From contig JAVXUO010003006.1 in assembly GCA_033065855.1 (NCBI GenBank), positions 186,001 to 250,000 on the forward strand: 64,000 nucleotides of DNA. The letters run 5' to 3'. The translations under genes were made by a program, and so were the position numbers. The stretch's first letter is position 1, and every line of letters starts with the position of its first letter. This stretch comes from Escallonia rubra. Its lineage: Eukaryota > Streptophyta > Magnoliopsida > Escalloniales > Escalloniaceae. This document shows positions 46,442-57,235 of this stretch, one piece after another. The notes beneath the pieces were generated by a model, which worked only from the letters and a program-made list of their open reading frames with translations, did not search any database and was not told where the DNA came from.

Positions 46442-49400
46442 TCCTGGTTTATTTAATTATATAAACCATCATCGTGGTAGTGTTGTACGTATACCATTAG
46501 TTAATGGTTTACCTCATGTATTTGAATTTATGATCCGTCTTTCTTTTCTGTTCTTATTTATATTTTGTAAAATATGTTTACCTGCTTTATAGGGGAAAAA
46601 AATAAAATAAAATGGTGGAAATAGGTTTGTGTAAGTATCATACCTTACAAGGCCATGGCCGAACGTTGACACCTGGTAATGCTTTTAGCAAAGGGATAAG
46701 GTTATTGCATAACATGAATTTCTGGACTCAAATTTTCTGCCATGGTAGTGTGGGAATTCCAAGAGACGTGTAGTAGGTAGGCAGTCAGCCATGTAAAATT
46801 ACTCTAGGAATGTTTGCATTCGATTTCTCCATCTTTTGGAGGTGCCCTGTCGTATTTTCCACCATAAATCACCTTTGTTCCATTTATTTGTTCAATTCAG
46901 TTTTAACTTGTTGGGTTAGCTAGATGAGTATGCTGCATCAACCTTGTGGTTGTTTTACCATCATGGCTGCTAATTTGTGGGCTGGTGTGTCAAGGATGTT
47001 CGGGGTACATGTTTGTCCCGCGTGGTGGTGTGTTTTTGGAGCTAGTTGAGTGGTGTATTAGCTCATGAGATTGGAGGTCACTGTCTCTGCTCCTTGGGTT
47101 GGTTTGGCTCTAGAGTATGATGGACTCTGCCTTGGGTTTGCTGCAGTTGGTGGTCTGGGGTTCATTCTTCGATTAACCAGGGATGTTGCCTATCGTTCTA
47201 GGACTGGTTGCCGCCTCCTTTGAGCTCTATGTCAAGGCCGAATAGATTTCAAAGGAGGTGATATGTATGTGGCTGTCTTGCTTGTTTTTCTCCAGTGTTG
47301 TTCTGCAGGTGTATTGCGCTTTGGGCGCCATGAATGTTTTTCTCTGGAAGCAAAAGGTAGGTCGAGCCCGTTGGTCTCTCGATCATACAGTTTGATCGTG
47401 GCAATTTCCTCTTTGGGAGCACAAGGTTTTAAGCTGTCCAGCCCAATGGACAGACATTCGTGAACAATGAAATTGTTCACTCTTGCCCCCTTTACATTTT
47501 CGTTCTCTGTGCTTCTTTCTCATGCTTCCACTTCATCAAAGAGAAAAAGAAGAAGGCCGTGCTATTAGCAGTTCATAATCAAGACAAAAGACAAGGGAAA
47601 GTCGGATGCCTTGCCCATGTTTCAATGCCAATTATGAGGAGCCGGATTTCCCGCTGTAACTAGAGTTACAGTAGAGATGCCGTAAATTTAGTTACAGCCG
47701 TTCAGTTACATCTGATGCATCACAGGTTACCACGTCATCAAACCATAAAAAATGCCCGAGACGCATTGTCTGGAGGCTGACGGATGTCACCATTCTGTTA
47801 CTAAAATCTGGCAAATTTTCAAAGAAAGCTTCCTGATCTCCTCTCTCTACAAATCAATCTCTTTTGAAATCGATTTAAACGAGATTTAGGAGAGTGAATC
47901 AATCGAAATTTTATGGGTGTTGCCATCAGAGTATATCGTCGCTGAGTTGCACAAACTAGAAACTATTCTTCACTCCGACCCGAACATTGCAGATCCGAAT
48001 CGTGTCCCTTTTTACAATTTCTTGTCCTACCTTTTGAACTTTTTTCTTAGTTCGTTTCAGAATCTCTCTCCTCCTGAAAGAAGGGACGGTGAGGAGCGGG
48101 TGGGGGTGGGTGGGAGAACGAAACGTAACATACAAGTGATACCATGTTGGAGAGCAAAGGTGTTGTGGCCGAAGAGTAGAGGTGTGTCCCCGGAGAGAAG
48201 AGGTGTTCTTGCCGATCAAAGATGAGATGAAGGAGAGAGTCTGAGATTTGGGGTCTAGTAAAACACAAATGTATTTATTGAGTTTCTAAAGTGTTACGTG
48301 CGACACGTGACAACTTTTGAACCCAATTTATTGCCTTTGGCAACATTGCCATTTGCTATCAAATTTTTTCCATCCCATCGTGTCAAATTTATAGACTAAA
48401 ATCGTTAGGATAGAGAGTAAAAACTCCTATTTTTTTGAGAGAGGATTAAAAATATATACCAAGGATAAGGAGAGAGCTGCGATCTTCCCTCCTGGCTCCA
48501 ACTTCTTTGCTGCATTGATTACCTATGCCCTGATCATTAGGTAAAACTGATTTCCAATGGTCAAGGCTAGACATTTCCCAGGGTAAATATGGTCTTTGTA
48601 GAGGCAGAGTGACCCCCCAGGATGCTAGCAGGTAAGTGCACAAAAGTTATTCTCCCCTCTCCACAACACATTTATTCTGGCAATTGGCAAGTGGCAACCG
48701 GGAATTCAGGATCAATATTAGTATAAACTTTCAAGCAGAATAATGAAGATCAATGAATATGTCCTATCCTCCTTTCCCAAGTTGAAGGAGGGCCCGTAAT
48801 CGATCTCTTTTCTCTCTTCAATGGGTTCTTGTTTAAGTCACCCGCTCATGGTAACAAAAACTTGAGAGAGCTTGCAAGATTAACGACTATTGAATAATAC
48901 AAACGTGAAACCAAAAAAAGAAAGCGAACTTTTTAGATACAATGTACACAAACCAAACATGCAGGGGTATAAAGTTAATGTCACATTTAAGATTGGTCCA
49001 AAATAGTCAATATGAACCGACTGAAGAAAGAATTTACCAAGTGAAAAGGGAGAATAAGGAACCTGTATATTGGCATATTCCCATGCATCAATTTCAGGCG
49101 GAATGGCTAGATTGCCCTTGAAGAACTTTTTGCACACCAATTTTTTTTTCCCTTCAAAACTTAGCCACTGGATATTACTTCTTAGCATCCAAAGGTCATC
49201 ATAGAGTGGTAATCAGTCGCTAAAAAGTAGAATTTTGGTCATTAAAGATACGAATATATAAATTTAAAATGTTAATTCCCAAAACTTACTATATTATGAA
49301 TGGCAAAATGTACTGTGAATCTGAGAAAAGCCAGGGGCATTCTTGCCCAATAAAACTCTCCATAGATTATTGGACTCTGCTTTCTTGTCTCTCTCATGTG
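46442..49400. other. Intergenic, about 3 kb, no gene supported
   Basis: Contains a 16-bp palindrome TGTAACTAGAGTTACA at 47655-47670 within a patch rich in GTTACAG/GTAAC motifs. A CT-rich, GC-richer stretch lies near 48,050-48,260 and could be a leader of an unrecognised minus-strand transcript. Open frames near 47.2-48.3 kb and 48.9-49.2 kb have no family resemblance. Confidence 0.4.
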
Positions 49401-49408
49401 CTACATAA

Positions 49409-49415
49409 TATAAAG
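49409..49415 (+). promoter_or_regulatory. TATA box of the VTC4-type gene
   Basis: TATAAAG sits about 65 bp before the ATG at 49,477. A CT-rich leader (CGTCTCTCTCTTGTCTTCAC) lies between, the usual plant core-promoter layout. Confidence 0.5.
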
Positions 49416-49476
49416 CTCAAGAACAAACGTCTCTCTCTTGTCTTCACTTCTCATCACCCATTCATTCAAGTAAAAA

Positions 49477-52400
49477 ATGGCAGAAAATGGTAGACCCCAT
49501 TAATCTCCATACATAACTCTGCATGTAAGTGTTGTTTCTGATTCAATTGTTTGGTTGATTCTCTGTAAATTTTAGGTACAGTGGAAGAGTTTCTTGCCAT
49601 TGCCGTTGATGCAGCTAAGAAAGCTGGAGAGGTACAATCGAATTTCATGTACCCACATCCTTTCGTTGTTTAATCTTATTGTTTTTTTAATTAATTGCCC
49701 AATTTGAGCTTTGTTTCAGTTTTTGGCTTACGTATCTTGAAATCTCGTTTACAGATAATTCGGAAAGGATTCTACCAGACCAAGCATGTCGAGCATAAAG
49801 GCCAGGTATTTCAAGTTCTTTCTGAAAGAATTTGTATGCATTTATGTACACATGTGTCTCTCTCTGTGTTTGTGCGTGTTTGGATATTGTCTTTATTATA
49901 TCGGTAATTGAGTGGAAGAGACATCAAATCTAGAGGAAACTTATCGTGTGGTGTGTTATGAAAATGCTAAGCTTGGACCTACATAACAATGCTGTGGCAT
50001 TGTTATGAAAATGCTAAGCTTGTTACATTTGTTGATGAAATTGGGGTAGATACTGTAAGAGGAAGCAACTCTCTTTGTCAGTCTGAATAGGCTGCAATTG
50101 ATGAAAATGCGCTGTCCAGGATCTACTGGGTAATGGCCGTATGCATTGAGATAAACGGGGATCATGTTAAAAGTTAATTGACTAAAAGTCTAAAACACTT
50201 GTCGCTTTTAAGGTTTTTATAAGCTGATGCATACTGACGGCCGATCAAGTAAATAATGTTCAATCTAAGACTTTTTAGCTTGAGGTATCACCTACCTCCT
50301 CAGAACTCAAAAATTTTGGTGCACCAAGCATGGTTCTATTATTGTCTTGTGATGGCTGCTGCATACTTTCATGTTCAAAATCAAGCCAAGCTCGTGAAAT
50401 TGCAGAAAGATGCAATTTCAAGGGTGATGGTTGGGCTACAGGGAAAGACGGATTAAAATTGCCAATGCATGAGAAACTCGCAGAGTTACTGTTTTCTGTT
50501 TTGACTGTTAGTCTTGATTTATGTGCATCATAGAAGAGTTATCATTCCTTACTCTTATGCAGTCTCTTTCTTTCCCAATGCAGGTGGATTTGGTCACAGA
50601 AACTGACAAAGCATGTGAGGATCTCATATTCAATTATCTTAAGCAGAAACTCCCTAATCACAAGGTTATACCTCATTAGCAAATTAGATACAAATATATT
50701 TGGGTATATCAATGTTTGGTATCGTTGAACTATCTCATTTCTTGTTTAATCTTTTCTCATTTCAGTTCATTGGGGAAGAAACCACTGCTGCCTTTGGTGT
50801 AACAGAGTTGACTGATGAACCAACATGGATTGTTGATCCACTTGATGGGACGACAAACTTTGTACATGGGTAATTACTCAATCTCTTATGCCGAACTTGT
50901 TTACTGGGGAAAGTTTTTTGGGCTATTTTCCTAGTCAGTAATTGAACGGATATGTTAACTTTGTAGGTTTCCCTTTGTGTGTGTTTCAATTGGACTCACA
51001 ATTGGAAAAGTCCCGACAGTTGGCGTCGTTTACAACCCGATTATGGATGAGGTGAGGAGTTTCATAATCCAAACATGTATTCATTCATTGGCTTTGTAAT
51101 AGAATCTTGCTTTAAGCACATGATCGGGTTGTTATATATAAATGCAACGGCCACGTAGATAGATAAGTCTGCTTGAGTGAAGTAATATACATCTGGTCAA
51201 TCATGCAGCTTTTCACTGGCATCCATGGAAAAGGTGCCTTTCTAAATGGGAACCCCATCAAAGGTGAGATCATTTACTCAATCATTCTGTCTTCGTTTTG
51301 GATGGCAAATCGCGCTATTGATCTAAAAGGATTTCTGGTTGGATTTTGTTTTGCAGTATCTTCTCAATCTGAACTTGTGAACTCCCTCCTTTCTACCGAG
51401 GTAAACATCTTATGTCTTTGACAGCGTAGGATCAGAATATGGCAACTGTTAATCTCTGTCTTCCACCCATATTGTGCTTTCTTCTGAAGGAGCTGTTGTA
51501 AAGAACATGATCTTTGGAAGATAGACTGTAAAAGTAGCAGATATAAGTCAAAATTAGTCTATCTAATTGGAGCTCAAGTTCAGAAAAATTAAATTGAACA
51601 CCAAATCTCCATACACATAGTTGATGGTTACCAAAACAAATCCAAAATGTTATTGCTGCAGAAGTTTTTTTTCTAGGATGCTCTGATGACACAGGAACCT
51701 ATACTTAAGGTTTTGTAAGCGCAGGAACCTCGGATCTCTGTTGAAATTGCTCATGTTTCACATCTAATCTATTTGGCCCATGAAAAATCTAGTTAAACAA
51801 GCCTCAAAATGCGGGCAGGATAGAGCTTGGCGAGAGGGTTTCAGAGTAGGGTAGGTTCCTGTCAGTAAGATCTAGATAAGAAACAAGCCACAGGTAAATT
51901 GGATCAAATTAGCCAAAACGTGCCAGACACGTCCTTATGTGTAGCTTGCGTTTAACTGGACACGTTATTCACTATTTCTGAATTGTGTAAATATTTGAAT
52001 CAGTGTGGTTACTTTGACCAGTTACTTATTCCAGGCCTTCCTGCTAGTTTATACGTTTGTTAAACTCTGATCTGGTCCTACCAGCTACAGAGCTATCTCC
52101 TTGTGTGTGCCCGCGCATGTGTAGTTTTCTATCAAAACCAGTTTTTTAAGCACTTGCATTCATGGGCAGCTCCAGTTTACATCTTTCATTGTACTGTCCG
52201 TTTCTAGGATTTATACTGCGCTTCTTTGTAATTTCATAGGTTTGCATTGGTTCATACGCTAGGTATACTACTTATTATCATTGTCTTTCAGACAAAAGAG
52301 CTTCTGCCAGGAAATGTGAGATGTTCGCTATACCGCCTAAGGCATCCCGTTCATGTGCAATTTTCTCATTTAAACATGCAAACCAGCATCCTGGTTCTCA

Positions 52401-53427
52401 GAATTGTTGGTTGATATTATAGATTGCATATTTTTCTGTCCTTCTACAATGACAATCTTTGCTTATAGAGAACAAAATAAGTTTAAGATAATTTTACCTT
52501 TCTTACCTTTTTGTGAAAAGCTAATGGAGATTTTATCTGACTGGGAGAGCAGGCTGGCACAAAGCGAGATAAATCAACCTTGGATGCAACTACTAACAGG
52601 ATTAATAGCTTACTTTACAAGGTAAATCCAGTACTTTTCACGGAAACTTTTAGTTGGCAAGAGAAAAAGAATGAGACTGGGGCTACCTAACTAATGATAC
52701 TACTTTGCATGTGATCAGGTGAGATCCATCCGAATGAGTGGTTCTTGTGCATTGAATCTCTGTGGGGTCGCATGCGGAAGGCTTGATCTATTCTATGAAC
52801 TAGGATTCGGAGGCCCATGGTATGCTCATCTTATTTCATTACTGTGGTCTGACGGTGCTGGATGATTGACATGGTTTTTGTCAGGGATGTGGCAGGTGGC
52901 GTTGTGATTGTGAAGGAAGCTGGAGGAGTCGTATTTGATCCGTAAGAAACATTTTCATTTGTTGTTATGGTTAATTGGGTAATTAGACTCTTGGCCTTTC
53001 TTCCTCCTCCCAGTTCAGTATGCTGATACAATTTCTTCAGAGTAGAACATCCACTATTTCCTAGTGGCAATGACTTGGTATTCCACTATTCCACCTTTGA
53101 AGGTTTTTCCTACAAGGGGAATTAATTTGCATGGACCTTCATTATGTGGACATACAGAACTTAACCGCAGAACCGGGGCAATGACATTCGCATTATCTTC
53201 TCAATGTTTCTTTGTTTTTACACAGAATTGTGTCTTATGCCAAAAATGCAACAACATTAAGTCATATACACCATGAAGTTGTTAAAATGGGTTTGCTCAC
53301 CTAAGAATTTGTGATGGTTTCTTGCCTCAGATCTGGTAAAGAATTTGACATCACGTCTCAGCGTGTAGCAGCTTCAAACCCTCTTCTCAAGGATGCATTT
53401 ATCGAGGCGTTGCAGCAATCAGAATGA
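49477..53427 (+). CDS. VTC4: Inositol monophosphatase / L-galactose-1-phosphate phosphatase
   Basis: Twelve exons: 49477-49489, 49576-49631, 49755-49805, 50584-50664, 50766-50869, 50967-51051, 51209-51263, 51357-51400, 52553-52621, 52719-52819, 52885-52941 and 53331-53427. All have consensus borders and intact phase, giving 270 aa; Arabidopsis VTC4 is 271. The first exon codes only four residues plus one base. The metal and active-site set of the IMPase family is present: GEET (E71), [11 protein letters not shown] (D91, D94) and PWDVAGG (D221). The closeness to VTC4 throughout ([35 protein letters not shown]) supports the plant dual-specificity enzyme. It releases L-galactose in the Smirnoff-Wheeler ascorbate pathway and myo-inositol from its phosphates, needing Mg2+. 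It converges on the b561-DOMON gene 676 bp downstream. Confidence 0.95.
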
Positions 53428-54102
53428 GAATTGTCTCTTGGAACTAGAGAAGCTTCAATCTGGCAATTAAGTTCTGGATACTTCCTATAAGCATCGGTCC
53501 AATGATGTAACAAATTCATCAAAGGCTTCCAGTAAGTGCGATTAGCTGAGTAGCGATTCTTCCTGTTGTCTGTAACAGTCCAATTGAGAACTACAACCCA
53601 AAAAGTTAGCAGTACTACACCATTGATAAATTCCATTCATGGAAATACCATGTCTTGTAAGGTTTTGGCTCTTATCTTGCCTGTCAAGGTTGGTCAGACC
53701 ATTGACTTGTTACTGCTTACTGCTAATAAAAAAGATCCATTTATGCATGTTTTAGGCCTTTGACTGTGTTACCACAATTATTTTGTCTTTGAAACTGTCA
53801 GTGGCACTCATTTGAGAGGATGTTTAGGGAAACAAAAAGGAGATTAAGCACTGAGCTCATTTGGATATCATCAATAGAAAACAGAGCGTAAATCAAAGAA
53901 TTATGAAAGAATTACAAGGGGAGCCTCAATATTCTCTTTCATGATGTATACACATAAAATTGTAAATTGGTGCAACAGTAAACAAAGTGAAACGTACACA
54001 TTCTTATAGCAACATATGTAAACATATCAAACAGCAGTCCAAGATAGTAAGATATTGTCCGCATTCTTTTAAACTGTTTCATTTGTCCTTGATCCATGCC
54101 GA

Positions 54103-55554
54103 TCAAACCCCATTTCTTCCATTCACACCATTAGGTGTCTTCTTAGCGCTTGCCGACTTCTTCAACTTCAGAACTAGATACCATGTATAAGCTTCCAAGA
54201 ATGCAGCAAGGATGGCCAAAACAACGATGATGCCAGTGTAAGCTCTTTCCCATTTCTTCTCTGGTTTCAAGATATCGAACCCCTTGAAAATGTTGACGAC
54301 GCTGAGGATGATGACCATGTAGCCAAACGCGTAGTGGTATAGATTCCAGTAAAACCTGTATTTGTGGTCTTTTTTTGGCCTCAGAAGCAACGCAAAAACC
54401 TGGAGGGTTGCGAGGCAGAATAGGAGGATGCCGATGACTCTGTGGGCGGTAAATTGAATGCCGGGAGACTCACTACCAAGTTTCAGACCGGTTGCGAAAC
54501 CGGCAATGCCAATGATGTAGGCTGAGGTTTGGCAAGTAACATGAAGGTAAAACCATGCAGGATCTGCAGATTTGAATGCCTTCAAATACCTTGCTATCAA
54601 AGCACCAAGCGGCAACATTATGCCCCAGCTCACTGCATTCAGAACACCATGAACCTGGAAAAAATACATTCAACAGTAATTGTAAATCCCTTGAATATAT
54701 GCTTAAATTAAAAACCTTCAACAAGATGATTAAAAAAAGAACAGACATGGTAGATGATGAAAATGTTGTTATGAGATGATTACAAACAAAAAACCACAAA
54801 GCATGCAGAATTAAGGAGACTTATCACTGGATCAGAACAAGGTATCAGACAAGTAAACACCAAAAGTGAACTGCAAAACTCAAGATCATCAAAATTTGAT
54901 TCAACTACTTACGTTGCGTTTCTTGGTTTTCGAACTCAATGCTCCACTTCCTCCTGCGCCACCACCTCCTCCCGTAGGTGTTGACTCGCCGGACAGAAGA
55001 TTCACAGTCCCCATGGACAAGATACTGTTCCCATTAATGTCATGCCTCCCCAAATTACTTCCAGAAACAGGACCATCTTGCCAAACTTGGTTCAAGCTAG
55101 TAACACTAGCGTTCTGAAGCGTCAAGGTCGCGAAGATAATCATCTCATTGCTCGAAAAAGTTGCCGATAGATCCGAGACAGGAAAACTCAGGTCCCCTTC
55201 TTGCAACAGAGTTGAATAAGTGTCCACAGGCGAAGTGTAAGCCTTCATGGTGCCGTCGGGCTGTTGGAACGCGATGAGCGCCTGTGACCCTTCCATGCCT
55301 GTAGCATTTGGGTTAATTGCCCATGCAACCCATCTGGAGGAAGCGATTTTCGTGCGCCGGTAGGCGATTTGGAGGGCTTGTGAAGATGGGTTGTAAGTCC
55401 AGTAGAGAAACGAGTCCAAATACGGGAGGTCACTGCAGGTGGTGAAGACTTTGTTACTTGCAAAGGCATAGTTGGAACAAGATTGGGCAGAGGATGGTAG
55501 AACTGAAGAGATCAGGACATAAGAAAACAACACAAGTTTTATAAGTGTATTCAT
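54103..55554 (-). CDS. Cytochrome b561 and DOMON domain protein
   Basis: Two exons on the minus strand, 55554-54913 and 54654-54103, joined in phase, giving 397 aa. The start is the first ATG (MNTLIKL); upstream in-frame sequence has none. Residues 1-24 are a signal peptide. About 40-190 is a DOMON domain ([37 protein letters not shown], an AIR12-like haem-b fold), followed by a Gly-rich linker. About 215-350 is the b561 core with the four haem-ligand histidines H216, H252, H285 and H321 in separate helices. The C-terminal tail is Lys/Asn/Gly-rich. It resembles Arabidopsis At3g25290/At4g12980 (auxin-responsive family). CYBDOM proteins pass electrons from cytosolic ascorbate across the plasma membrane to apoplastic acceptors such as ferric iron. 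A TATA-like CTATAATAAG lies near 55,712. Confidence 0.95.
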
Positions 55555-55844
55555 GGCAATATGCAACTTTTTTTCAGCCAAAACAAGGACTGCCCAGATG
55601 AAATCAGGACAGTTGACTCTAATTCCAAGATATTGGTATGCTTGTCCTTGAAGTTTGGGGGAGGGAATTTTGAGGGAACGACGAGAGGGACAAGGAGGAG
55701 GGGTTCTTATTATAGGTGCATACTGGGGACATGGTAGCTAGGCAGTTTGGTGCAGAAGATTCTTTCTTAAAAATGTGATGGGAATTATAGAAAAAACCCA
55801 TAAATCATTTATTTGTTTCACTTGAGCATAAGTTACTTAGTCTG

Positions 55845-56250
55845 GTTTACACAATATGAAGTAGTCTTTTCTTTCTCTTAACCTTCGTAATCTTTGGTTC
55901 GACGAAAAAATTGATCGCATGTCTCTTGGTACGACGCTAAGAGACTTTACCAACTAAACTAGCTGACACTCGCAACTCGCCTCGCAATTATCTGATTCTA
56001 GTGGTTTACATAATTAAACTTCTTGTTACGAAGCTTCTTGGTTCCAAATGTGATGGAAATTACAGATCAACCAATAAAGCGTAAGGATTACTCCATATGA
56101 AGTACTCTTTTCCTTCTCTTAATCTCCATAATCTTTGGTGCCACGAGAAATCGATCACAGGTCTCTTTGGTACGTCGCTAAGAGACTTTACCAGCTAAAC
56201 TAGTTGACAGTCGCGACCCGCGATTATCTGATTTCAGCCTTTTACATAAC
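55845..56250. repeat. Diverged tandem duplication, about 230-240-bp period
   Basis: ATATGAAGTA, TCTTTGGT(T/G)C, GGTCTCTTTGGTACG-type sequence, GCTAAGAGACTTTACCA, and ATTATCTGATT(C/T) followed by TTTACATAA recur in order at about 55,850-56,020 and 56,090-56,255. No coding content. Confidence 0.75.
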
Positions 56251-56925
56251 TAAAATTCATACAGTCCAAACTTTAGTGATAAAAGAAATTCACAAAGCTT
56301 TGGTTGTGACTTTGTGAGCTGTAAGTTGCAACCACTGCTAACCAAAGCACATGCAGACTAAAGCTTTAGACCATTGTTTCAGTTGGGTTAGGTGCTGCAT
56401 GATGCCAATGGTGGTGGAACCCTGCCATGGTCAAACCAAACTCCTAACGGCCCGACCCACCCACCCCCACCCTCCGAACCGGCCCCGGTGGCACCATGGT
56501 CAAGCCGGCGGGGATCCCCGGGGTCTTACTTTGGGACCCACCTGGCCACATTTTGATGATTTGTCCGAAACAGCACAGAAATCGCTGTAGCTTCGTCGTT
56601 TCGCTCTCGCCGTCTTCTACTTCCACGTACTATTGTTGTTCCACGAAACGGCGACTCTACGGCGTTGGTTACTTCGTTTGCTTAGTGCTAATAAATTAAG
56701 GTTTTAAGGTTTGGTAATGACGTGATTTGGATTACACTAGGTGGTCGTTGTAATGATCAAAAATTAGTTAAACGGCGACAGCTGCCTGCCCCCTTTGTAT
56801 CGTTCTGTATGGAGTTTATGCAGCCTCTGTACAGGAGTAGTATTTTCGTGTAAAGTCGTAGATTCGAAGTTTTTCTGAAAATTGTTAAATTTTAAAAAGT
56901 TGATGCAAATTTATAAAGTTGAAAT

Positions 56926-57235
56926 TGTCAAGTCCCACGTCGACAATATATGAGGTTTGAAATTGGTTCTTATACCTGGTGAGCTTCATCAACTCTAAAG
57001 CATGTTTTTGGATTGGACACCTAATTCAACATGGTATCAGAGCTAGGCCCCTGTCGCCCCATTCGATCAAACGGGACCACCTCTTATTCAAGAAAGCACC
57101 TCTTATTCCCACGCTTCACGTGAAGGCGGGTGTCAAGTCTCACATCGACAATACATGGAGTTTGTGATTAATTCTTATACCTGGTGGGCTTCCTCAACTC
57201 TAGAGCATGCTTTGGATTGGATACCAGGTTTAACA
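56926..57235 (+). mobile_element. Complete TRIM (miniature LTR retrotransposon), 310 bp
   Basis: The 5' LTR is 56926-57031 (106 bp) and the 3' LTR is 57131-57235 (105 bp). Both start TGTCAAGTC and end AACA, with shared AATTCTTATACCTGGTG-type and CAACTCTA(A/G)AGCATG phrases. TGGTATCAGAGCT directly follows the 5' LTR; it is the primer-binding site for plant initiator Met-tRNA. A purine tract GAAGGCGGG precedes the 3' LTR. The interior is only 99 bp and non-coding. The flanking 5-mers are GAAAT and GGAAT, a target duplication with one mismatch. Replication would need proteins from another element. Confidence 0.9.

Noticed and set aside
48880-49188. Minus-strand 102-residue frame containing PPEIDAWEYANIQVPYSPFS
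   Set aside because: Reads somewhat protein-like, but I recognise no family, no splice context and no neighbouring exons. Kept only as a note.
51173-51692. Frames overlapping exons 7-8 of the VTC4-type gene and the following intron
   Set aside because: They run through consensus splice sites; the spliced product matches the family length exactly.
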